This document shows positions 7,961 to 15,997 of a stretch of 64,000 bases of DNA, one piece after another. The DNA is taken from positions 186,001 through 250,000 of the forward strand of contig DLHG01000015.1 of assembly GCA_002483105.1 (NCBI GenBank), written 5' to 3'. Made by a program: the position numbers and the translations under genes. The first letter of the stretch is position 1, and each line of letters starts with the position of its first letter. Below the pieces are notes generated by a model, which was given only the letters and a program-made list of their open reading frames with translations, ran no database searches and was not told the DNA's origin. The DNA is from Bacteroidetes bacterium UBA7674. Its GTDB lineage: Bacteria; Bacteroidota; Bacteroidia; Chitinophagales; Chitinophagaceae.

Positions 7961-8932
7961 CTAGAAATCTTCGTCTAAAGAGAATGATTGTGATTCTTTG
8001 TTTCCTCCGCCGAGAACACCCGACTTCTGATAGTCGCCTACGCGCTTCTCGAAGAAGTTCGTTTTTCCTTGCAGGGAAATCATCTCCATGAAGTCAAACG
8101 GATTGGTAGCGTTGAACATCCTCGGGTAACCCAGTTCGCCCAACCACCTGTCTGCTACGAATTCGATGTATTGTTTCATCAGTTTCGCATTCATACCTAT
8201 CAGGTCAACAGGCAATGCTTCTGTGATGAATTCCTTTTCTATCTCCACAGCATCGGCAATGATAGCGAATACGGCATCCTTGCTCATTTTGTTTTCCAGC
8301 ATACCGTAAAGCAGGCAAGCAAACTCGCAATGCAGACCTTCATCACGGCTGATCAGCTCATTGCTGAACGTAAGGCCCGGCATCAGGCCACGCTTCTTCA
8401 GCCAGAAGATAGAGCAGAAGCTACCACTGAAGAAGATACCTTCTACCGCAGCGAATGCTACCAGCCTTTCAGCGAACGTACCATTCTCAATCCAGCGCAG
8501 CGCCCATTCTGCTTTCTTCTTTACAGCAGGTACTGTATCAATAGCGTGGAACAGTTTATCTTTTTCCTGGTTGTCTTTTATGTAAGTGTCAATAAGAAGC
8601 GCATATGTCTCAGAGTGGATGTTCTCCATCATTATCTGGAAGCCATAGAAGCAACGCGCTTCAGGCAACTGCACTTCACTCATGAAGTTAACTGCGAGGT
8701 TCTCATTTACGATACCATCACTTGCGGCGAAGAAAGCAAGTATGTGCGATATGAAGTGACGCTCACCATCGTTGAGGTTGTTCCAATCTTTCATGTCACT
8801 ACCAAGATCAATTTCCTCAGCGGTCCAGAAACTGGCTTCGTGTTTTTTATACATCTCCCAGATAGCGGGATAGTTTATTGGCAGGATAACAAACCTGTCT
8901 TTATTTTCTCTGAGTAATAATTCATTCTCCAT
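7961..8932 (-). CDS. nrdB: Ribonucleoside-diphosphate reductase, beta (small) subunit
   Basis: The 323-residue R2 subunit carries the di-iron centre and stable tyrosyl radical that NrdA needs. Iron ligands visible by spacing are D72 (SDG), E103 and H106 (MMENIHSETY), with the radical tyrosine at Y110. A second ligand set lies in FAAVEGIFFSG and RDEGLHCEFA. The sequence (EARCFYGFQIMMENIHSETY) is strikingly close to eukaryotic R2. The C-terminus SFSLDEDF is the acidic/aromatic peptide that docks on NrdA. It is the first gene of the nrdB-nrdA unit. Its upstream region carries DnaA-box-like sites and a -7 element, described separately. Confidence 0.97.
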   Translation of the reverse strand: MENELLLRENKDRFVILPINYPAIWEMYKKHEASFWTAEEIDLGSDMKDWNNLNDGERHFISHILAFFAASDGIVNENLAVNFMSEVQLPEARCFYGFQIMMENIHSETYALLIDTYIKDNQEKDKLFHAIDTVPAVKKKAEWALRWIENGTFAERLVAFAAVEGIFFSGSFCSIFWLKKRGLMPGLTFSNELISRDEGLHCEFACLLYGMLENKMSKDAVFAIIADAVEIEKEFITEALPVDLIGMNAKLMKQYIEFVADRWLGELGYPRMFNATNPFDFMEMISLQGKTNFFEKRVGDYQKSGVLGGGNKESQSFSLDEDF

Positions 8933-9057
8933 ACACGGTGGTCTTTTTTGTTTTGGGGTCGATCAGGGTTTTAGTTGAGACAGCGAACCTTTTAACACCC
9001 TGCCTTTCTTAACAAACGACAGGAATTAATTCAATCCCTTTAAAAACCGATGATGAA

Positions 9058-9065
9058 CAAATTTA
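9058..9065 (-). promoter_or_regulatory. Candidate nrdB -7 element TAAATTTG
   Basis: Exact TAnnTTTG match reading leftward, about 125 bases before the nrdB start. The nearest DnaA-box-like 9-mers begin 42 bases further upstream. Confidence 0.4.
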
Positions 9066-9106
9066 CTTAGCCCAAAACTCCTCTGCTCATATTAATATAC
9101 ACGCGA

Positions 9107-9328
9107 TGTGGAAAACTATGAAAGGCTTATCCACATTGTGTTTAAAGGGAATTGCCGGGCTTTATCTAAAGGTACCAAGGAGCGGGAAAAGACGTGTGGA
9201 AATGTGGATATGTTATTGTACAAATTGCCGTTTATTTTAGGTATGTATAAAAGAAAAGGCGATGTAATACGGCTGTATGCTATAACAGGCTTGTTTCTGC
9301 TATATTTACATATAGATAATCATCCACA
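9107..9328. promoter_or_regulatory. Cluster of five DnaA-box-like 9-mers
   Basis: One perfect TTATCCACA (9127-9135, plus) is accompanied by TTTTCCACA (9107-9115, minus), ATTTCCACA (9195-9203, minus), ATATCCACA (9203-9211, minus) and TCATCCACA (9320-9328, plus). The boxes keep the CCACA core and differ by one or two bases in the rest. DnaA binding is inferred from the consensus only. Either DnaA control of nrdB or an origin-like function would fit. Confidence 0.5.
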
Positions 9329-9332
9329 CTAT

Positions 9333-9938
9333 ATGAAAAAAGTACTTTTATTAGGCATGATAGTCCTTGGTTGCGTAAGCGCAAGGGCACAAAAGCTGGA
9401 ATTGGGACTGAATTTGGGTGTAACACCATTTATCTATACTGATGGATCGTTCAATTCTACTGCGGTTACAGTAAAAAAACAAATGGGCTACTACGGCAGC
9501 TTAAGGATAGCATTAATGATGGCGAGCTGGCAAGTAGGCGCAGCGGTAGATAATTACCAAATGGGTGTAAGCAGTGCTACCATTGGTGCCAGTGTCAAAA
9601 CAAAATACAACAATCTCACACCTTACCTGTTTCTTAATAAGATCTTCAGGCTACCAAAGAGCTATGTGTATGCAGGGATTAATGCCGGTATGAACTTTGG
9701 CGCAGCAAAGAACTCCGCGGTAGGTACGCTGGTGTTACCTGTTGCCGACTATTCAGGTTATAACGGAGGTGTACAGGCAGGCTTTACCCTGAACCTGGCA
9801 AAAGGGCTTGGTGCTAATATAGAAGCAGGTGCAAGATATATGCACATACAGTACGACAACGTAATGGGTGCCAAAGGCGCTACAACAGATATGCTGGCCT
9901 TCCCGGTATCGCTGGGGCTGAGGTACACTTTCTTATAA
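9333..9938 (+). CDS. Outer-membrane beta-barrel protein, paralogue 1
   Basis: The 201-residue protein begins with a clear signal peptide (MKKVLLLGMIVLGCVSARA, cleaved before QKLELGLN). It continues as alternating-hydrophobicity strands ending in an aromatic residue-rich strand (PVSLGLRYTFL), typical of small 8-10-stranded outer-membrane barrels. The ATG at 9333 was chosen because it starts the signal peptide; an in-frame GTG at 9108 would add 75 unlikely residues that overlap DnaA-box-like sites. It is the first of three tandem paralogues sharing GYYGSLR, LTPYLFLNKIFRLPKSY and SGYNGGVQAGFTLNLAKG. The function is unknown; outer-membrane placement is inferred. Confidence 0.85.
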   Translation: MKKVLLLGMIVLGCVSARAQKLELGLNLGVTPFIYTDGSFNSTAVTVKKQMGYYGSLRIALMMASWQVGAAVDNYQMGVSSATIGASVKTKYNNLTPYLFLNKIFRLPKSYVYAGINAGMNFGAAKNSAVGTLVLPVADYSGYNGGVQAGFTLNLAKGLGANIEAGARYMHIQYDNVMGAKGATTDMLAFPVSLGLRYTFL

Positions 9939-9968
9939 TGACTTTATTAACTAACTAAACCCAACTAC

Positions 9969-10583
9969 ATGAAAAAGATCATCATTATTGCCCTTGTATT
10001 GGGCAACAGCCTTACGGTATCTGCACAGAAAATTGAATTAGGACTGAATGGAGGACTCGCCCCATACATATGGGCTGATAATACTTTTAAAAACTATGGA
10101 GGTAGTAAAAAAAACAACCCCGGTTACTATGGCAGCTTAAGAGTAAGCTTTATGATGGTGGGATGGCAAGTGGGTGCCGGTGTTGACATATTCCAGACAG
10201 GAGTGACAGCATCTAAAACGGATTCTATTGCTACATTTAAGAATACGACAAAGTACCGCACTTTAACGCCATACCTGTTCCTCAATAAAATATTCAGGTT
10301 GCCCAAGAGTTATATATATGCTGGTATCAATGGTGGTTACAATACAGGAAATGCGGATACAAAAATTGAATGGATCGTAAATAGCACTTACAGCGCAAAG
10401 TATTCAGGCTTCGCGGGAGGAGCACAACTTGGCTTTACCTTGAACCTAGCAAAAGGCCTGGGTGCAAATGCTGAAGCAGGCGCTAAGTATGTAAAAATGG
10501 CAAGGGCAGTAACAACCGGGCCTGCACCTTATGAAAGTCATTTGATATTCCCGGTATCATTAGGGGTGAGGTACACTTTCTAA
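9969..10583 (+). CDS. Outer-membrane beta-barrel protein, paralogue 2
   Basis: The 204-residue second paralogue has the signal peptide MKKIIIIALVLGNSLTVSA followed by QKIELGLNGG. It shares the strands GYYGSLRVSFMM, YLFLNKIFRLPKSYIYAGI and QLGFTLNLAKGLGA with its neighbours and ends SLGVRYTF, with a C-terminal aromatic residue as expected for barrel assembly. The three genes are spaced 30 and 21 bases apart and are probably one transcript. The copies differ most in the predicted extracellular loops (for example around residues 55-75 and 115-135), which suggests diversification of surface-exposed parts after duplication. No enzymatic motif is visible. Confidence 0.85.
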   Translation: MKKIIIIALVLGNSLTVSAQKIELGLNGGLAPYIWADNTFKNYGGSKKNNPGYYGSLRVSFMMVGWQVGAGVDIFQTGVTASKTDSIATFKNTTKYRTLTPYLFLNKIFRLPKSYIYAGINGGYNTGNADTKIEWIVNSTYSAKYSGFAGGAQLGFTLNLAKGLGANAEAGAKYVKMARAVTTGPAPYESHLIFPVSLGVRYTF

Positions 10584-10604
10584 ACAACATTGCAAATCAA
10601 CTAG

Positions 10605-11222
10605 ATGAAAAGACTTATAACTATCGCCCTCATAATGGGCGGTTGCCTCAATGTATCTGCTCAAAGAATAGAATTAGGATTGAACGGCGGTATCACGCCA
10701 TACAGGTGGGCAGACTACACCTTTAAAATTCTAAACAATCACCAAAACGCAAAAGACCTGATCAAAAAGAATGCGGGGTATTACGGGAGCTTCAGGGTAG
10801 CACTGAACCTCGGTAACTGGCAATTCGGCGCTGCTATAGACAAATTCAGGGTAGGACTATCGGGGCCATTCATTGGTGTAGGTCCTGATAAGATAATATA
10901 CAATAACAATACGCCCTACCTCTTTGTCAACAAGCTCTTCAGGCTGCCCAAAAGCTATCTTTATGCAGGCCTTAACGGTGGTATAAACTTCGTCAACACT
11001 GCATTTGTAACAGCGGGCAAAACTACGGCAACGGGAGATCACACCGGATATAATGGAGGAGTACAGGCCGGGTACACGCTTTCACTCGTAAGAGATATCA
11101 GTGCTAATGCAGAAGTCGGTGCACGTTATCTACACTTACGATATAGCATGTTCAATAATAGCAATGGTATCTCAAAACAGATGATATTTCCTGTATCACT
11201 AGGTGTGCGATACACTTTCTAG
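10605..11222 (+). CDS. Outer-membrane beta-barrel protein, paralogue 3
   Basis: The 205-residue third paralogue has the signal peptide MKRLITIALIMGGCLNVSA before QRIELGLNGG. It keeps the family strands GYYGSFRVALNL, PYLFVNKLFRLPKSYLYAG and GYNGGVQAGYTLSL and the terminal SLGVRYTF. It is the most divergent of the three in the middle, with an insertion near residues 40-50 (HQNAKDLIKK). Its stop lies just upstream of the -7 element of the Crp-family gene. The trio is a local gene duplication, and there is no clue to ligand or pore activity. Confidence 0.85.
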   Translation: MKRLITIALIMGGCLNVSAQRIELGLNGGITPYRWADYTFKILNNHQNAKDLIKKNAGYYGSFRVALNLGNWQFGAAIDKFRVGLSGPFIGVGPDKIIYNNNTPYLFVNKLFRLPKSYLYAGLNGGINFVNTAFVTAGKTTATGDHTGYNGGVQAGYTLSLVRDISANAEVGARYLHLRYSMFNNSNGISKQMIFPVSLGVRYTF

Positions 11223-11224
11223 TT

Positions 11225-11232
11225 TATCTTTG
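11225..11232 (+). promoter_or_regulatory. Candidate -7 element TATCTTTG (Crp/Fnr gene)
   Basis: Exact TAnnTTTG match three bases after the third barrel gene's stop and 14 bases before the ATG at 11247. It implies a very short leader and transcription independent of the barrel genes. Confidence 0.5.
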
Positions 11233-11246
11233 CTGTTCCGTCTCTT

Positions 11247-11822
11247 ATGATAGAACACTTAAAGGCACATATTGCGCGATTCATAAGGCTCGATGAACAA
11301 ACGTTGTCGGATATAGCGGAGTATTTCAAACCTCTTGAAGTAAAGAAGAAACAGGACTTGCTTAAGGAAGGTAAAGTCTGTACCTCTAACTATTTCGTTG
11401 CAAAGGGTTGCCTCAGGTTATTCTTCATAGATGAAAAAGGCGTGGAACAAACCACACAATTCGCCATGGAAAACTGGTGGATATCAGATTACACTTCTTT
11501 TACCAACCATACGCCATCAGGATTTTATCTGCAGGCTGTGGAAAGATCGGAGGTACTGGCACTGGACCACAACGCCCAGGAGGAAATGTTTGAAAAATTT
11601 CCACAGATGGAACGATACTTCAGGCTCATACATCAGCGGGTACATGCGGCTTCGCAGTTCAGGATGAAATATTTGTATTCACTCTCCAAAGCGAATTTCT
11701 ATCACCTGTTCGCCGATCACTATCCTGAGTTTGTACAACGTGTTCCTCAATACCTGTTAGCGTCTTTCCTGGGTCTGACGCCGGAATACCTGAGCGAAAT
11801 AAGAGGCAAACGAATTTCTTAA
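11247..11822 (+). CDS. Crp/Fnr family transcriptional regulator
   Basis: The 191-residue regulator has an N-terminal cyclic-nucleotide-binding-type beta roll (about 25-115, with FVAKGCLRLFFIDEKGVE) and a C-terminal winged helix whose recognition region is visible as LASFLGLTPEYLSEIR. The effector cannot be predicted, as the phosphate-binding cassette of true CRP is not obvious. It precedes an AhpD-like gene by 62 bases with its own promoter between them. Crp-family regulator plus carboxymuconolactone-decarboxylase-type protein is a pairing often seen in Bacteroidota, so it may regulate that gene; this is inference. Confidence 0.88.
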   Translation: MIEHLKAHIARFIRLDEQTLSDIAEYFKPLEVKKKQDLLKEGKVCTSNYFVAKGCLRLFFIDEKGVEQTTQFAMENWWISDYTSFTNHTPSGFYLQAVERSEVLALDHNAQEEMFEKFPQMERYFRLIHQRVHAASQFRMKYLYSLSKANFYHLFADHYPEFVQRVPQYLLASFLGLTPEYLSEIRGKRIS

Positions 11823-11854
11823 ACCAGCTTAAGTAGTAGCGGAATATACCATCA

Positions 11855-11862
11855 TAGCTTTG
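11855..11862 (+). promoter_or_regulatory. Candidate -7 element TAGCTTTG (AhpD-like gene)
   Basis: Exact TAnnTTTG match 22 bases before the ATG at 11885. Confidence 0.5.
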
Positions 11863-11884
11863 CGTCAACAAAAAACCAATACAA

Positions 11885-12325
11885 ATGGAACGCAGAGTAA
11901 ATATTGAACAAGCACATCCTGCAGCATATAAAGCTATGCTGGGTCTCGTAGGCAGTCTGAGCAAATCGAATATCACACCCATACAGAAAGAACTGATAAA
12001 AGTAAGGGCTTCGCAGATCAACTCTTGTGCCTTCTGTATCAACATGCACACTAAAGAGGCATTGCATGCCGGAGAAACACAACAGCGTATTTTCCTGCTG
12101 AGCGCCTGGAGAGAGACCGAGCTTTTTACAGAAGAAGAGAAAGCTATTCTCCTGCTTACAGAAGAAGTGACGATAATCAGCCAACATGGTGTATCTGACG
12201 AGACATATAAACTGGCGCAAAAGTACTTTAGTGAAGAAACGATAGCGCAGATAATTATGTCGATAGTGCTGATTAATGCGTGGAACAGGATAGCTGTGAG
12301 TACACAATTACCGATAGCGGATTAA
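11885..12325 (+). CDS. AhpD-like carboxymuconolactone decarboxylase family protein
   Basis: The 146-residue all-helical protein carries the CxxCxxxH redox motif of AhpD-type alkylhydroperoxidases (NSCAFCINMH, cysteines near residues 46 and 49). It is followed by the family pattern HAGETQQRIFLLSAW and FTEEEKAILLLTEEV. The motif supports peroxidase or thiol-disulfide activity in the cytoplasm; the electron donor is unknown. It is likely controlled by the Crp/Fnr-type regulator just upstream. The ATG at 11885 follows a promoter with a short A-rich leader. Confidence 0.88.
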   Translation: MERRVNIEQAHPAAYKAMLGLVGSLSKSNITPIQKELIKVRASQINSCAFCINMHTKEALHAGETQQRIFLLSAWRETELFTEEEKAILLLTEEVTIISQHGVSDETYKLAQKYFSEETIAQIIMSIVLINAWNRIAVSTQLPIAD

Positions 12326-12345
12326 AAGTCGTCAGACTGATGAAT

Positions 12346-12387
12346 GTTAATAGAGAAGGATGCGATTACGCATCCTTCTCTATTAAC
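12346..12387. other. Perfect 19-bp inverted repeat with 4-base loop
   Basis: GTTAATAGAGAAGGATGCG, loop ATTA, then the exact reverse complement. It lies 20 bases after the AhpD-like stop and 12 bases before the lipase -7 element. Neither arm is followed by a T-run, so it is not a textbook intrinsic terminator. Confidence 0.75.
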
Positions 12388-12399
12388 AAATGTATCTGT

Positions 12400-12407
12400 T
12401 ACTTTTG
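12400..12407 (+). promoter_or_regulatory. Candidate -7 element TACTTTTG (lipase gene)
   Basis: Exact TAnnTTTG match 18 bases before the ATG at 12426. It lies downstream of the alternative in-frame ATG at 12390 and so argues for the later start. Confidence 0.5.
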
Positions 12408-12425
12408 TTGTACAAACTGAAGCAT

Positions 12426-13511
12426 ATGAGGGTCCTGCTAACATTCATCTTTGCCACCTGTATCACGGTGATGCATGCACAACCGCTGAAACCCGGCTTT
12501 GACAAGTATGAATATATAGAGATGCTGCGTATAGCAGAGCGCCAGGCATTTGACCCTATTGCCTGGGATACGATAAAAACCATAGAAGCGCCCAAAGAAT
12601 ACAAACAGGCTTACCGCTCTCCTACCATGGGCCTGGACAATATGTGGGATCTCTGGATAAAGAAAGATGTTGCGGTGATAAGTGTTCGTGGTACAACTGC
12701 CGATGCCACTAGTTGGCTGGCCAATTTCTACGCAGCCATGGTACCTGCCGCGGGTGAACTGGAGATAGAGAACGGTTACAAGTTCCAATACAACTTATCT
12801 GATAACCCTAAGGCGGCGGTGCATGTAGGTTGGCTGGTATCTACCGCTTACCTTTCAAGGGATATACTACCCAAGATCGACTCTTGCTACAATAAGCTGG
12901 GCATCAAGAATTTTATTATCACGGGGCATAGCCAGGGGGGTGCTATTTGTTTTCTGCTGACCTCGTACATACTGCAGTTGAAAAACGGGGGGAAGATCGC
13001 GAAGAACATACAATTCAAAACCTATTGCAGTGCAGCGCCTAAGCCAGGCAACCAATATTATGCATATAGTTACGAGCACGCTACCCGTGGGGGCTGGGGC
13101 TTTAATGTTGTGAACACGGCAGATTGGGTTCCTGAGACGCCGTTTTCTGTACAGACAGTGAATGACTTTAATACTACCAATGCTTTTAAAAACGCAAAGA
13201 AGCTGATAAAGAAACAGAGATTCCCGATGAACATAGGGATGAGGTATGTATATGGCAAACTCAGCCGCCCCTCCAAACGCGCGCAACGCAACTACCAGAA
13301 ATACCTCGGCAAGATGGTGAGTAAGAGCATCACCAAGCAGTTGAAAGAATTCCAGACTCCTAAGTATTACGAAAGTAACAACTACCAGCGAGCAGGACAT
13401 GGCATCATCCTAAAACCTGCAGGAGAGTATAATAAGTACTTTCCCGATGGGGATAATATCTGGATACACCACTTTATAGAGCCGTATATGTATCTGGCGG
13501 AGAGACTATAA
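12426..13511 (+). CDS. Secreted class 3 lipase-like alpha/beta hydrolase
   Basis: The 361-residue protein has a signal peptide (MRVLLTFIFATCITVMHA, cleaved before QPLKPG). It carries a class 3 lipase fold: oxyanion-type strand VAVISVRGT near residue 80 and nucleophile elbow GHSQGG with serine at about residue 169. Downstream, an aspartate in NTADWVPE and a histidine in the C-terminal WIHHFIEPY are candidate triad members. It probably hydrolyses esters or acylglycerols in the periplasm or outside the cell. The start at 12426 fits the signal peptide and the -7 element. It is a single-gene unit ending in a strong bidirectional terminator. Confidence 0.82.
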   Translation: MRVLLTFIFATCITVMHAQPLKPGFDKYEYIEMLRIAERQAFDPIAWDTIKTIEAPKEYKQAYRSPTMGLDNMWDLWIKKDVAVISVRGTTADATSWLANFYAAMVPAAGELEIENGYKFQYNLSDNPKAAVHVGWLVSTAYLSRDILPKIDSCYNKLGIKNFIITGHSQGGAICFLLTSYILQLKNGGKIAKNIQFKTYCSAAPKPGNQYYAYSYEHATRGGWGFNVVNTADWVPETPFSVQTVNDFNTTNAFKNAKKLIKKQRFPMNIGMRYVYGKLSRPSKRAQRNYQKYLGKMVSKSITKQLKEFQTPKYYESNNYQRAGHGIILKPAGEYNKYFPDGDNIWIHHFIEPYMYLAERL

Positions 13512-13517
13512 AATAAA

Positions 13518-13538
13518 AGGGACGTGTCGCACGTCCCT
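13518..13538. terminator. Bidirectional terminator
   Basis: Nine-base stem AGGGACGTG / CACGTCCCT with loop TCG lies between convergent genes. T-rich stretches follow on both strands (TTGTTTTTG on plus, TTTATTTTA on minus). Confidence 0.8.
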
Positions 13539-13561
13539 CTTGTTTTTGCACTTGGTTCTGT

Positions 13562-14434
13562 CTATGAAACCACTACGTTCTCTGCGATGCTGTTCAGCTC
13601 TTGCAGGTCTTCTGCTGAAAGAGTGAGTTCTGTCGCTTTATAATTCTCTTCCAGGTGCTTCACTTTTGAGGTGCCTGGTATAAGAAGGATATTTTCTGAA
13701 TGATGTAATAACCAGCTGAGCGCCAGTTGGTGTGCTGACACATTGTTGCGTTGCGCTACGGCTTCTATTTTAGCAAGTACAGCTTTGTTGCCGCCACCGA
13801 GTGGATACCAGGGGATGAAAGCGATACCATTCTCACGGGTATAAGTCACTTCTGCTTCCCACTTGCGGTCATCCACGCTGTACTTGTTCTGTACAGAAAC
13901 GATCTTTACAAATTCCTGTGCTTTCTTTATCTGCTCCACCGTTACTTCTGATAGTCCGATGTGGCGGATGAGACCGTCTTCCTGTGCCTTTTGTAAAAAT
14001 TCCAGTGAACGCTCAAAAGGAACATCCGGGTCAACCCGGTGTAGTTGGTAAAGATCTATCCTGTCAAGTTTCAACCGTTTCAAGCTACCCTCTAATGCGT
14101 TGCGCAGATGGTCCGGGTGAGCGTTTATCTGCCAGGCGTTGGGGCCTGTTCTCATTAGTCCACCTTTAGTCCCTATGACCAGGCCTTTTGTGTAAGGATG
14201 TAGTGCCTCAGCTATCAGCTCTTCTGATACATTAGGGCCGTAAGCATCTGCGGTATCTATGAAGTTGATGCCGAGCTCGACAGATCTTTGCAATACGCTT
14301 ATTGATTCTTGTTTGTCAGCCGGCTCGCCCCATACTCCTTCTCCTGTTATGCGCATAGCGCCATATCCCATCCTGTTGACTTCCATATCGCCACCTATGT
14401 TGAAAGTGGGCTTGTATGTATGCTTGTTCCCCAT
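13562..14434 (-). CDS. Aldo/keto reductase
   Basis: The 290-residue NADPH-dependent oxidoreductase is a single TIM barrel. It shows the AKR signatures: catalytic D and Y in FIDTADAYGPN, lysine in GTKGG and histidine in DLYQLHRVDPD. The phosphate-binding end is LIPGTSKVKHLEEN. It should reduce aldehydes or ketones in the cytoplasm; the substrate is unknown. The ATG at 14434 (MGNKHTYKP) was chosen because the family starts a few residues before the first strand, while the open frame upstream adds 44 unlikely residues. It is downstream of the beta-CASP gene on the same strand, with a 150-base gap. Confidence 0.92.
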   Translation of the reverse strand: MGNKHTYKPTFNIGGDMEVNRMGYGAMRITGEGVWGEPADKQESISVLQRSVELGINFIDTADAYGPNVSEELIAEALHPYTKGLVIGTKGGLMRTGPNAWQINAHPDHLRNALEGSLKRLKLDRIDLYQLHRVDPDVPFERSLEFLQKAQEDGLIRHIGLSEVTVEQIKKAQEFVKIVSVQNKYSVDDRKWEAEVTYTRENGIAFIPWYPLGGGNKAVLAKIEAVAQRNNVSAHQLALSWLLHHSENILLIPGTSKVKHLEENYKATELTLSAEDLQELNSIAENVVVS

Positions 14435-14547
14435 GTCGTAAGATTCAGAGTACGAATGTAGAACTGTTTGGTAATTGGAAAGACATTCCCGGTTATAAGG
14501 AATTGTAAAGGTTGTATAGGAAAGTAATATAAATGCCGCTAAACCAG

Positions 14548-14578
14548 GATGTCCCACACTTTGCAAGTGTGGGACATC
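14548..14578 (-). terminator. Strong hairpin after the beta-CASP gene
   Basis: Perfect 14-base stem GATGTCCCACACTT / AAGTGTGGGACATC with loop TGC, immediately past the stop at 14585. The minus-strand flank has only a weak T tract (TGGTTTAGC), so termination is likely but not textbook. Confidence 0.55.
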
Positions 14579-14584
14579 TATAGC

Positions 14585-15997
14585 TTACTCCATACTCCCC
14601 AATCCGATTTCCTGGTGCATATCGGGGATCTCAACATCGGCGAAACCTTTTCGTATCAATCTTTCTTTGAAGTGCATTTGCACATCATACTCTCCATGTA
14701 CGAGGAACAGCTTTTTGATGTGGCGGGGATTCTGGCAGGCGAGCCACTGGCACATATCATCATAATCACCGTGGGCGCTGAGGCTGGTGATCTCGTCAAT
14801 ACCTGCCTTAACGATGTGGGTGGTGCCGAATATCTTCACTTCAGCCGGTTGCAGTTTCAGCCTGCCGCCGAGCGAGCGTGGTTCACAATAACCGGTAAGC
14901 AGTATCATGTTGCGTGCCTCGCTGATGTTATTGGCTATATGGTGTTTCACCCTGCCCGCTTCGGCCATGCCTGATGCAGAGATAATAACACAAGGTTCTT
15001 TAGAACTGTTGAGCGCTATAGACTCATCCACGCTCTCTATATAATGTAAGCCTTCGAAATCAAAAACATCATGATCTATTTTCAGGAGATTGCGCACATT
15101 GCCATTAAAATGATCCGGGTATTTCTTTACGGTATTGGTCACCTTCATAGAGAGCGGGCTATCTACATAATATTTTATCTTAGGTAGTCTGTTCTCCAGT
15201 TCCAGCCGGTTGAGCATATAGAGTATCTCCTGGGTACGCCCGAGGCTAAACGCCGGCACGATGAGCTTACCTTTATTCTGTATACAGGTTTCTTCAATGT
15301 GGTTCAATAATTTATCGGAAGCTACTGTCACCAGTTCGTGCAATTTATCGCCATAGGTAGACTCCATGATGATATAGTCTGCCTGCGGGAACTCTTCGGG
15401 CGATTTCAGCAGCATATCGCGGTAACGGCCTATATCACCACTGAAAGTGATCCGCACATTCTTTCCATTTTCGTATATTTTCAGGTTTACGGCGGCGCTA
15501 CCAAGTATATGACCGCAGTCGGTGTACATCAGTTCCACTCCTTTATCTACCCTAAAATGCTCACCATAGGGAATGGTCTCCAGCATAGAAAAAACTTTCA
15601 AGGCATCTTCCTCGGTGTAGAGCGGTTCTATTAATGGGCGTCCTTCCTTGCTGCGATGTTTGTTTATATAGCGTACATCATCTTCCTGTATATGCGCAGA
15701 GTCAGTTAACAGTAGTTTTATCAGGCTTGCAGTGGCGGGGGTACAGAATATCTTACCATCATATCCATCTTTTACCAGTTTAGGCAACAGCCCCGTATGG
15801 TCTATATGTGCGTGAGAGATAATAACGTGATCGATCTCTGTAGGCTCAAAGCCCCATTCGCTGTTCAGGCTAAGGGTCTCCTTTCCCATCCCCTGGAACA
15901 TTCCGCAGTCTAAAAGTATTTTTTTGCCTGATGAAAGGTGGATTATATGCTTGGAACCCGTAACGGTGCGCGCCGCACCATGGAATGATATCTTCAT
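14585..15997 (-). CDS. Metallo-beta-lactamase / beta-CASP RNA-processing nuclease
   Basis: The 470-residue protein belongs to the CPSF73/YSH1-like branch of metallo-beta-lactamases. The zinc-binding motif HAHIDHTG sits at residues 62-69. Further ligands lie in DCGHILGSA and FSGDIGR, and the beta-CASP insert with KLIVPAFSLGRTQEILYML follows. The C-terminal RNA-specificity part contains SGMAEAGRVKHH and SLSAHGDYDDM, which carries the last histidine. The expected role is endo- and/or exoribonuclease in RNA maturation or turnover, in the cytoplasm. It is a single gene with a 209-base upstream region facing away from the small-protein genes. Confidence 0.9.
   Translation of the reverse strand: MKISFHGAARTVTGSKHIIHLSSGKKILLDCGMFQGMGKETLSLNSEWGFEPTEIDHVIISHAHIDHTGLLPKLVKDGYDGKIFCTPATASLIKLLLTDSAHIQEDDVRYINKHRSKEGRPLIEPLYTEEDALKVFSMLETIPYGEHFRVDKGVELMYTDCGHILGSAAVNLKIYENGKNVRITFSGDIGRYRDMLLKSPEEFPQADYIIMESTYGDKLHELVTVASDKLLNHIEETCIQNKGKLIVPAFSLGRTQEILYMLNRLELENRLPKIKYYVDSPLSMKVTNTVKKYPDHFNGNVRNLLKIDHDVFDFEGLHYIESVDESIALNSSKEPCVIISASGMAEAGRVKHHIANNISEARNMILLTGYCEPRSLGGRLKLQPAEVKIFGTTHIVKAGIDEITSLSAHGDYDDMCQWLACQNPRHIKKLFLVHGEYDVQMHFKERLIRKGFADVEIPDMHQEIGLGSME

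Larger units (their letters stand above)
8933..9332. other. Non-coding nrdB upstream region with DnaA-box cluster
   Basis: These 400 AT-rich bases lie between divergent transcription units. An in-frame GTG-started extension of the next gene runs through them, but no signal-peptide protein would begin there, so I treat the stretch as non-coding. It holds a leftward -7 element and five DnaA-box-like 9-mers at 9107-9115, 9127-9135 (perfect TTATCCACA), 9195-9203, 9203-9211 and 9320-9328. Confidence 0.6.

Noticed and set aside
8069..8917. Long plus-strand open frame across nrdB
   Set aside because: It is antisense to a clearly conserved gene and its composition follows the reverse of that gene's codons.
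9108..9332. Extension of the first barrel protein from an in-frame GTG at 9108
   Set aside because: It places 75 charged and hydrophobic residues before a perfect signal peptide that starts at 9333, and the extension runs through DnaA-box-like sites.
12390..12425. ATG at 12390 as the lipase start
   Set aside because: The -7 element at 12400-12407 lies inside this extension and the signal peptide begins at 12426.
14435..14566. Longer N-terminus of the aldo/keto reductase
   Set aside because: The added 44 residues do not resemble the family and the standard AKR start lies at 14434.
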